Both the position numbers and the translations under genes were made by a program. Positions 57,234 to 64,000 of a stretch of DNA of 64,000 nucleotides are shown one piece after another (position 1 is the stretch's first letter; each line of letters opens with the position of its first letter). The notes below the pieces were generated by a model, which was not told the origin of the DNA, searched no databases, and saw only the letters and a program-made list of their open reading frames with translations. The stretch lies in contig NZ_CP036262.1 of NCBI RefSeq assembly GCF_007741495.1, positions 6,448,001-6,512,000 on the forward strand, given 5' to 3'. The stretch is from Roseimaritima multifibrata (GTDB taxonomy: Bacteria > Planctomycetota > Planctomycetia > Pirellulales > Pirellulaceae).

Positions 57234-58706
57234 CTAGCTGAATAATCCTGTCACGGCGTGACCCTTCACCATCTCTCTTGGTTGATTCAAATGGTTGTAG
57301 ACCATGGTTTCAGGATCGATCCCAAAATTATGGTAGATCGTCGCTAACAATTCGCCGGGATGGACGGGATCTTCCAAGGGTGCACTGGCCGTTTTGTCAC
57401 TTTTGCCGTGCACGTACCCGCGGCGGATGCCAGCTCCTGCCATCAGCGCGGTGTAGCAATAAGGCCAATGATCACGACCATCGTCACTATTGTTGTTTCC
57501 ACTGGTGCTGACGCCACGTTGAGGGCTCCGGCCAAATTCACCGACTGCAACCACCAGGGTCTCTTCCAGCATTCCTCGTTCATCAAGATCTTCGATCAAA
57601 GCGGACAATCCCGAATCGAGCATCGGCGCCGATTGGTCTTTCATCCGTTTGCTCAACCCCGTGTGATGATCCCATGAATGATTATCACTGTTGGCAACCT
57701 TCGGCCAAATCACTTCTACGACTCGGGTTCCCGCTTCCACCAAACGTCTTGCCAACAAACAGCTTTGCCCGAAAGTGTTCTTGCCATATTTTTCTCGCGT
57801 CGTGTCGGATTCCTCAGACAACGCAAACGCATCGCGTGCTCGTCCTGAAACAATCAGCGAAAGTGCACGGTCGTAGTACTCGTCCAGTTCAAACGACTCG
57901 ACCGCTTTATTGATGTCGGGCATTTGCTGATTCAGCAAATCCCGCAAGCGAGCACGACGTTGCAGACGAACGCTGAAAACCTCGGGACGCAACTTGAGGT
58001 CATCGATCTTGATCCGGGACATCTTCTCCATGTCCATGTCGTCGCCCGCGGGATAAAGCGTGTACGGATCGTACGCTTTGCCAAGGAATCCTGCGGTCCC
58101 TCCTTTGCCGATCACATTTGATTCTTGCAACGGCCGTGGCAGCATGACAAATGGCAGCATCGGTTCTTCGACGGGACGCATGCGAATCAGGTTGCTACCA
58201 AAATTCGGAAAGTCTTTCGGGCTTGGCGGTTCCAATTGCCCCGACGGACTGACTTTATCGGTCGTGTAACCGGTCATCATTTGATAGATCGCGGCCGTAT
58301 GGTTAAACAAGCCATTGGGGGTGTACGACATCGACCGGATCGTTGTGTAACGATCGTTCATCTGAGCCAATTTAGGCAGGTTTTCGGTGAATTTAATCCC
58401 GGGCAATTTGGTGCTGATCGGTGAAAAGACACTCTTCATATTGTCTGGCAGATTTTCCTTCGGATCCCACAAATCCAATTGGCTGGGCCCTCCCTGCAAA
58501 TAGACCATGATGATGCTTTTCGCTTTTCCCCATCCCGGCCCGCCATTGATGTTTGCCTTGGCGGCCTGAGCTTGCATTCTTAGCATCGATCCCAATGATA
58601 CGCCCAGCATTCCACCACCGCCGATTCGCAGAATATCACGGCGTGAGGGAGTCAGATGGGGATCACACAAATCTCGAGTGACCGCGGAACCTTTGATAGA
58701 CAACAT
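57234..58706 (-). CDS. DUF1501 family protein, exported
   Basis: 490 residues. The N-terminus includes [21 protein letters not shown], a twin-arginine-type signal set about 20 residues in. The fold follows DUF1501: [85 protein letters not shown] and [12 protein letters not shown]. All the conserved His/Asp segments are present. It starts 15 nt after the stop of the WD40-containing PSCyt gene. It differs clearly from the DUF1501 protein at 42146-43612, which has a shorter N-terminus and no [10 protein letters not shown] motif. Confidence 0.95.
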   Translation of the reverse strand: MLSIKGSAVTRDLCDPHLTPSRRDILRIGGGGMLGVSLGSMLRMQAQAAKANINGGPGWGKAKSIIMVYLQGGPSQLDLWDPKENLPDNMKSVFSPISTKLPGIKFTENLPKLAQMNDRYTTIRSMSYTPNGLFNHTAAIYQMMTGYTTDKVSPSGQLEPPSPKDFPNFGSNLIRMRPVEEPMLPFVMLPRPLQESNVIGKGGTAGFLGKAYDPYTLYPAGDDMDMEKMSRIKIDDLKLRPEVFSVRLQRRARLRDLLNQQMPDINKAVESFELDEYYDRALSLIVSGRARDAFALSEESDTTREKYGKNTFGQSCLLARRLVEAGTRVVEVIWPKVANSDNHSWDHHTGLSKRMKDQSAPMLDSGLSALIEDLDERGMLEETLVVAVGEFGRSPQRGVSTSGNNNSDDGRDHWPYCYTALMAGAGIRRGYVHGKSDKTASAPLEDPVHPGELLATIYHNFGIDPETMVYNHLNQPREMVKGHAVTGLFS

Positions 58707-58721
58707 GTTTCGATTCCTTGC

Positions 58722-61700
58722 TTAGCGGTTAAACAAAAATGCGGGACTATTGATCAGCGCCCAGGTTAAATCTTCCGCAACGGTCAAACGAAGATTTTTC
58801 AGTTGCGTTTGGCTTTGCTGGACATCCAGTCGCAGTTGAACCAAACGCAGATCGTCTGGTGTTTCGGTTTGCAAAACCTGCAATCGTTGCTTCAACGCGA
58901 CCACCTGCGAATCTTCGGGAACGACGGCCTTCGCAACGCCAAGGGCTGCCTGAGCCTTCTGCAGGGTGTCATCCGACTTGCTGTAATACTGCGTCAGAGT
59001 TGCCAACTGTGACTCCGTTCGTTGTGCCTGAGGAGTCATGGCAACTGCGGAAAGCGATTCCGGCAGTCCCAGCGGGATATCACCGGGATCCCCGGTCGCA
59101 CTCAAACGGAACTGAGCCAAACGATGATCGACCGCATTGTGGAATTGGTGGATCGTGAATGTCAGCAGAGTTCCTTCGGGGTTTTCGATCGGCTGTTCCG
59201 TCTGCATCGTCGCCCAGTGCACGGTTCCTCCACGCGGATGGACGGCCCAGCCACCTTGGTCATTTGTTTTCCCGTCCAGCATTGCTGCAGGCGAAAACCC
59301 ACCCTGCGAAAAGTCCGCGTTTGATTTCACCAACTTGACCGGCTTTGCTTCAGCCGGCTTCCCCAGTGGAGCTGCCGTCACCTGGAATTCAGTGACCACA
59401 AAATTACCGTTGTCCGGAAATCCTGGCCCACCACCTTTGAGTCCAGGAATCGGCAATGCTTCCAGCCGAAAACCTGTAATCTTTGGCAAATGCGAACGGA
59501 CCGTAATCGTGTAGGTCCCCTTCTCTTTCGGCCCTTCGGCAAGAATGGATCGATCCGACTGAGGCCGCAGAACCGCTTTGTTTGAAGCCGCCAAGGTCGC
59601 CGGTCGAAGCGGCATCCAATCGGTCGCCGTCGATTGTTCTTTAATCCAAGCGGCGATTCGATCACTCGTAGCGGCCTGCACTTCTTCTAACGATTTTGTC
59701 GCAACCGCAATCCGCTGCTCACGCGCTTTCTCCAGCTGAGCTCTCTGGTCTTGAATCGCGACGGTCCGCTCCTTGATCTGTTTTTCGACATCGGCAATCG
59801 CGGCAAGCCTTTGTTTTTCTCGCGTCTCGCGTTCCCCGACCCACCACGCTTCCGTTTCAGCTAGCTTGGCAGTTAGTTGTTCGTGGTCTGTCTGCACTTC
59901 CTCACAAATCATCTGGAAGGCCGCTAGTTCATTAACGTTTGGCATCCGTCCCAAAATTCTCAGAAACAGCTCTTCGGTCAATGCTTCGTCCTCGGGCAAA
60001 TCTTTTACCAAAGTCGCCAAGTCATTGTTCACATCCGAAATCGCGTGTCCGACCGTTGGCCCACTAACAAGAGCCATCACCGGCCCAAGTTGCAAATCGG
60101 TGGAACGTTCGCACTCGCAAGCACTTTCGCGAACCGGCCGGCCTAGGTTTGCTAAAAAGCCATCCGGCAATTGGACGCCGGAATCAGGTAACGCGGACGC
60201 ACGTGTTCCTTTGGGGACTCCAGGAATCTGAGTTTCCGCTCCGGTAACTTTATGAACCGCATCGAACAAGACCTCCGCAGGCAAACGTCGCGGAGTCGCG
60301 TGAGCGTAATTCTGTGAATCGTCATCGTTCCACGAATTCGTTTTCACCGATAGTTGATAGGTCCGACTGGTGCAGATCTCCCGCATCAGCTTCCGCGTAT
60401 CGTAGCCATTGGCAATCATCTGCTCGGTCAAGTATTGCAGCAATTCCGGATTGGAAGCGGGGTTGCCCGCTCGAATATCGTCAACCGGTTCAATCACGCC
60501 GACACCGGTCAAATATCCCCAAACACGATTGACATAGCTGCGGGTGAAATACTGATTATCCGAGGAAACCATCCAAGCGGCCAATCGCTGGCGATCCGTG
60601 GAGGCATCTTCCGCTTTGTATTCGGTTTCGTAAGGGAAGACCGCTTCGGTCGGATTTCCGGTCCGGCCGTGCAAGACCTTACCATTGGCGTTCTCAAAGA
60701 CCTCTTCGTAAAGCGGTTTTGCACCCTCCACGGCGGTCCCGCCAACCTTGCGGTCCTTGCTTATCGGATCGGCTTTTAGGCCTACGCCCCGAAAGAAAGC
60801 GGCCGTTTGGTAGTACTGATCTTGGGTCCATTTTTCAAATGGATGATCGTGGCATTTATTGCAGTTAAAGCGAATCCCTAAAAACAACTGAGTCGTATTT
60901 TCGAGGATCGCTTCCGGTTCCCGGAGGATCTTGTAGTACGCCGCTGCAGGATTTTCGTGATTGGATCCTGAAGCCGTCAGAATCTGTTTAGCGAATTGAT
61001 CGTACGGTCGATTTTCATCGACAGCGGTTCGAATCCAATCGCGGAAACTGGCTGCCCCTTCGACGCCCAAGAATTTTCGATTGACCTGCAACAGGTCCGC
61101 CCACTTGTTGGTCCAGTAATCCACATAGGCGGGACTACCAATCAATTCATCAACAATCGCTTCACGTTTTTCACGCGTCGGTCGTTCATCACTCAAGAAG
61201 GCGCGAACCTGATCGGACGTCGGCGGCAACCCGGTAAGGTCCAGCGTCACGCGGCGAAGGTATTCAGCATCGGTACAGAGCTCGCTTGGCTGTAGTTTTA
61301 AACGTTCCCATTTGGTTGCCACCAAATCATCGATCTTTCCCCATGATTCAGGTTGCTTCCATTCAAAACCGTCACGTTCTCCCATGACGGTTAGGGTGGT
61401 TGCCGCATACGCACCTTCATAGCGAGCCAAGATGGGGGCTTCCCCGCGACGCAGCGAAGTTAGCAATGCCTTCCCGGCAGAAGTTGCGATTTCCGTATTG
61501 CCACTTTCAATGAACGCTTCGCGGGTCACATCCCGTGTGGTTCCATCGGTGTAAAAAGCAACCACACGCATCTGCTGGCTGGCCCCAATTTTTTCCACAA
61601 CCGGTTTCGTTGGCGATAGTTCAATCCGCTCGATTCGCGGACCTTCCAAATCCAAGTTTGCCCCGTCGGCGATCCAGCGTCGCAGCACGGTGTGGTAAGG

Positions 61701-63908
61701 ATCCCCAACGGACATCAAAACGCCCCCTTGGTGAGGCACTACCCCCAGCGGTTTCTGAAGCATCAAACTGACATCTGCGGAAACCGAATTTAAGCGTCGT
61801 CCCATCAGGTCATCAGCGAGCGCGCGAATATCAAACAACGGATCGTAACCGCGAAGCGATAAACGAAAACCATTCTTTCCTTTCTGAGCTCCGTGACAGG
61901 TTCCGGAATTACACCCCAACCGTGAGAGCGTGGGTGCGACATCGCGAACGAAATCATAACTTTCCGAGGAATCAAGATTCGACGTGGTCACATCGATTTC
62001 ACTGGTCAGATCCCCCAGAGAAACGGTCAGTTTTCCGGTCCCATGGGAAACAGGACGCATCAGACCCTGAGCATCCACCGCTACAAAATCGGGCAATGAA
62101 AGCTGACAACTACGAGTGACATCGACTCGCTCGCCGGCCTTCGTTTCGGCGGTCACCAACAACTGATTGTAAGCCAACGATCCATCAAGCGTGATTTTGT
62201 CGGGCGTCAGATGCAGCCGAACCACGTCCTTCAGATCGATGCCGCTGGATTCGATATTGGCATCAGAAAATTCGGTCGTCGCTTTTTCCGCAGCGGCATC
62301 CGCCGCCCATTTGGCCACATCAAAACCGGTGTCGGGTGCGACCTGATCAACCGGGGTCAACGGAGCGGGTTCCCACGTCGCTTCGACCGCTCCATCGCCC
62401 GTCGATAGAATCCGCACCTTTCCATCGGCACTGGCGACGCCCAATCGATTTTGCGGGTCAAATGCAACCGCAAAAACCGCTGCATCGGGAATCGCAAGCT
62501 TGGCAACCTCAGCGACTTCCTGTGACTGGAAACCTTGCAACTTCTTTTTTTCGTCAGCGGTTCGGCTGGCCACGCGTTTCGCTTGGATCGCCTTTATTTC
62601 CGCTGGCAAGTCGCTATTCAACTCATACTGCCAAATGCGAACTTCACTGACTCCGTCCACGGTCGCCGCCGCGGCCAAGCGGGTTCCATCGGGGCTGATA
62701 TCGACACTGAAAATTCGTCCCGGCATGTTTGGCAAGCGACGGATCAGGTTGGCATCGTCGCCGATCTTTCTCGCTGTCTGACGAAAGACACGGTAGATTT
62801 TTGGAGCCCCATCGGCTCCACCGACCAAGATTTCGTCTCGGCTGGGGTGTCGATCAATCGCATTGATCCCTCCAGCCAATGCACCGGGCGTGATCGAAGT
62901 CACGTTATCAACGAACCGCTCGGTAGCCACTTCAGTCAGTTTGACCGTCATGTCACGGCCGACCGACATCAGGTGGGAACCATCCAGCGAATAAACCGTA
63001 TCACGCACCCAATCTTCATGAGCACTCTGATAGAGGACTTGTTTCCCGGTCACTGCGTCGATCGCACGGATCGAAGTATCGGCACACGCGAAAGCCAATT
63101 GACTCCCGTCGGGCGACCAACTAACTCCGGTCAGGGTATCGAATGTTACTGGAACCGAAAGCTGCAGTGCCTGAGTCGCAACGTCCCAGACCTGTAATTC
63201 TCCCTGCAAAGCGGGTGAACCAGCTGCGACCGCCAGACGCTTGCCATCGGGAGAGAACGCGACGGCATTGATCCGTTCACTCATCCCAATCAGGCGTCCC
63301 ACACGTTCTCCGTTTTGCGAATTCACCAAGAGGACTTCATGAAACCCAGCGATTGCGCAGAGATCCTCGGTGGGAGAGAAATCCAACGAAGTGATCGCAG
63401 GCGGGCGACTGTAAAGCGGCGGGTTGTCCGCATCGTATGCCGGTACCGCAGCGACGCGGTCGTCGACGGCTCCATCCAAAATCCATTGTCGGATTTGAGC
63501 GATTTCGATCTCTGACAGCGGAGCGGATTCGCCGCGAGGCATTTCCGCGTGCCCATCGACTGGCGTGATCAGTTCGATCAAGTGGCTCTCGTCGGGTTTG
63601 CCCACAACGATCGCTGGCGATTCGCTCTCACCACCAATCAAAAGAGCCGCAAAATCGGTCATTTGGTAATCACCAAGCTGCTTAGCGCCCTGATGACAAC
63701 CGTAGCAGTGAGCTCGAAAAATCGGCTCGATCGTTGACGAGAAACTCGGCTTGCTTGGCTCGGCGGCAGTCGAGACTTCTTCAGCTTGGACAGGCAACGC
63801 GATCCAGCCTGCCAGCAACAAGGCTGCCAAGACACCAATCCCATTCAAACCGGACTGGCTGCTTCCTCCAGCAACACTTCTTCCAAACTTTTGGAACAAC
63901 CACGACAT
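58722..63908 (-). CDS. Large PSCyt protein: cytochrome c, WD40 propeller, Ig-like, DUF1549 and DUF1553
   Basis: 1728 residues from the ATG at 63908, chosen for GGAG 9 nt upstream and a signal-like N-terminus (SGLNGIGVLAALLLAGWIALPVQA); an ATG at 63974 lacks a ribosome site. Domains in order: haem motif CYGCH at about 68-72; WD40-like repeats at about 165-510 (INAVAFSPDGKRLAVAAG, LTGVSWSPDGSQLAFACA); an Ig-like segment (TVSLGDLTSEIDVTTS); a cytochrome-like segment with CNSGTCHGAQKG; a DUF1549 domain with the motif FNCNKCHDHPFE; DUF1553; and a helical coiled segment (IKERTVAIQDQRAQLEKAREQ) before the end. It is paired with the downstream DUF1501 gene (15 nt). It is likely an exported multi-haem protein for degrading organic matter. 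Confidence 0.94.
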   Translation of the reverse strand: MSWLFQKFGRSVAGGSSQSGLNGIGVLAALLLAGWIALPVQAEEVSTAAEPSKPSFSSTIEPIFRAHCYGCHQGAKQLGDYQMTDFAALLIGGESESPAIVVGKPDESHLIELITPVDGHAEMPRGESAPLSEIEIAQIRQWILDGAVDDRVAAVPAYDADNPPLYSRPPAITSLDFSPTEDLCAIAGFHEVLLVNSQNGERVGRLIGMSERINAVAFSPDGKRLAVAAGSPALQGELQVWDVATQALQLSVPVTFDTLTGVSWSPDGSQLAFACADTSIRAIDAVTGKQVLYQSAHEDWVRDTVYSLDGSHLMSVGRDMTVKLTEVATERFVDNVTSITPGALAGGINAIDRHPSRDEILVGGADGAPKIYRVFRQTARKIGDDANLIRRLPNMPGRIFSVDISPDGTRLAAAATVDGVSEVRIWQYELNSDLPAEIKAIQAKRVASRTADEKKKLQGFQSQEVAEVAKLAIPDAAVFAVAFDPQNRLGVASADGKVRILSTGDGAVEATWEPAPLTPVDQVAPDTGFDVAKWAADAAAEKATTEFSDANIESSGIDLKDVVRLHLTPDKITLDGSLAYNQLLVTAETKAGERVDVTRSCQLSLPDFVAVDAQGLMRPVSHGTGKLTVSLGDLTSEIDVTTSNLDSSESYDFVRDVAPTLSRLGCNSGTCHGAQKGKNGFRLSLRGYDPLFDIRALADDLMGRRLNSVSADVSLMLQKPLGVVPHQGGVLMSVGDPYHTVLRRWIADGANLDLEGPRIERIELSPTKPVVEKIGASQQMRVVAFYTDGTTRDVTREAFIESGNTEIATSAGKALLTSLRRGEAPILARYEGAYAATTLTVMGERDGFEWKQPESWGKIDDLVATKWERLKLQPSELCTDAEYLRRVTLDLTGLPPTSDQVRAFLSDERPTREKREAIVDELIGSPAYVDYWTNKWADLLQVNRKFLGVEGAASFRDWIRTAVDENRPYDQFAKQILTASGSNHENPAAAYYKILREPEAILENTTQLFLGIRFNCNKCHDHPFEKWTQDQYYQTAAFFRGVGLKADPISKDRKVGGTAVEGAKPLYEEVFENANGKVLHGRTGNPTEAVFPYETEYKAEDASTDRQRLAAWMVSSDNQYFTRSYVNRVWGYLTGVGVIEPVDDIRAGNPASNPELLQYLTEQMIANGYDTRKLMREICTSRTYQLSVKTNSWNDDDSQNYAHATPRRLPAEVLFDAVHKVTGAETQIPGVPKGTRASALPDSGVQLPDGFLANLGRPVRESACECERSTDLQLGPVMALVSGPTVGHAISDVNNDLATLVKDLPEDEALTEELFLRILGRMPNVNELAAFQMICEEVQTDHEQLTAKLAETEAWWVGERETREKQRLAAIADVEKQIKERTVAIQDQRAQLEKAREQRIAVATKSLEEVQAATSDRIAAWIKEQSTATDWMPLRPATLAASNKAVLRPQSDRSILAEGPKEKGTYTITVRSHLPKITGFRLEALPIPGLKGGGPGFPDNGNFVVTEFQVTAAPLGKPAEAKPVKLVKSNADFSQGGFSPAAMLDGKTNDQGGWAVHPRGGTVHWATMQTEQPIENPEGTLLTFTIHQFHNAVDHRLAQFRLSATGDPGDIPLGLPESLSAVAMTPQAQRTESQLATLTQYYSKSDDTLQKAQAALGVAKAVVPEDSQVVALKQRLQVLQTETPDDLRLVQLRLDVQQSQTQLKNLRLTVAEDLTWALINSPAFLFNR

Positions 63909-63936
63909 AACGTCAATCTCCACTTGGCCAAGCAAT

Positions 63937-63966
63937 ATCGATTTGCGTTGAATCGATTTGCGTTGA
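63937..63966. repeat. 15-bp tandem direct repeat upstream of the large PSCyt gene
   Basis: ATCGATTTGCGTTGA occurs twice back to back (63937-63951 and 63952-63966), 29 nt upstream of the chosen start. It preserves frame with the possible longer N-terminus, so it could be a microduplication in coding or in leader sequence. Confidence 0.8.
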
Positions 63967-64000
63967 CCAAACATTGGTGGGTAGGCGGGAGGGGAGGCGA

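Overview
The window reads as planctomycete chromosome, most like the Pirellulaceae (Rhodopirellula and relatives). The evidence is the set of phylum-typical families: two DUF1549/DUF1553 cytochrome proteins each followed by a DUF1501 protein, two multi-domain dehydrogenases with a C-terminal haem motif, a DUF1559 prepilin-like protein beside a small lipoprotein, an ECF sigma factor overlapping a Ser/Thr kinase, and an archaeal/eukaryotic-type prolyl-tRNA synthetase. Spacers are long and hold palindromic repeats. No rRNA, tRNA, CRISPR array or prophage was seen.

Layout. 1-7.2 kb (minus): a tight operon of TPR protein, TolQ/ExbB, TolR/ExbD and a membrane-anchored protein with squalene-cyclase-like repeats that runs off the left edge. 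7.8-11.6 kb (minus): a DUF1080, dehydrogenase, HEAT and cytochrome c fusion. 12-14.2 kb (plus): an epimerase, then an RHH/GNAT toxin-antitoxin pair. 14.3-17.9 kb (minus): Ser/Thr kinase and its ECF sigma factor. 18.2-24.2 kb (minus): a four-gene run of HTH-receiver regulator, histidine kinase, NhaC-like antiporter and an unrecognised protein with a possible RNase H-like core and a helical repeat half. 24.2-25.2 kb: a spacer with two copies of a structured repeat. 25.2-27.1 kb: mnmG, divergent from a secreted protein with a duplicated domain. 30-32 kb (minus): lipoprotein and DUF1559 protein. 32.3-37.8 kb (plus): holA, a haem-binding dehydrogenase, a DUF4272 protein. 37.9-40.5 kb: proS and a divergent exported protein. 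40.5-42.1 kb: a tandem duplication of a REP-associated transposase with six REP sequences. 42.1-46.3 kb (minus): PSCyt/DUF1501 pair. 46.5-50.5 kb (minus): MscS channel with a pseudo-ATPase-like partner, a small HExxH membrane protein, an ECF sigma factor and a possible small gene. 51.4-57.0 kb (minus): one 1875-residue polytopic membrane protein. 57.2-63.9 kb (minus): a second, larger PSCyt (WD40-containing)/DUF1501 pair.

How genes work together. The exbB/exbD operon looks like an energy-transducing envelope complex with a large TPR scaffold. The regulator, kinase, antiporter and RNase H-like/TPR genes are spaced 11-33 nt apart and look co-transcribed. The MscS and pseudo-ATPase genes are separated by 3 nt. 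The PSCyt/DUF1501 pairs are the usual planctomycete secreted cytochrome and Tat-exported partner sets, likely for polysaccharide or organic-matter oxidation.

The strongest candidates for something undescribed are a dispersed repeat folding into three stem-loops (four copies), the NhaC plus RNase H-like/TPR pair under a two-component system, the MscS plus pseudo-ATPase pair, and the giant membrane protein. All functions are inferred by reading the sequence; no database search was possible.
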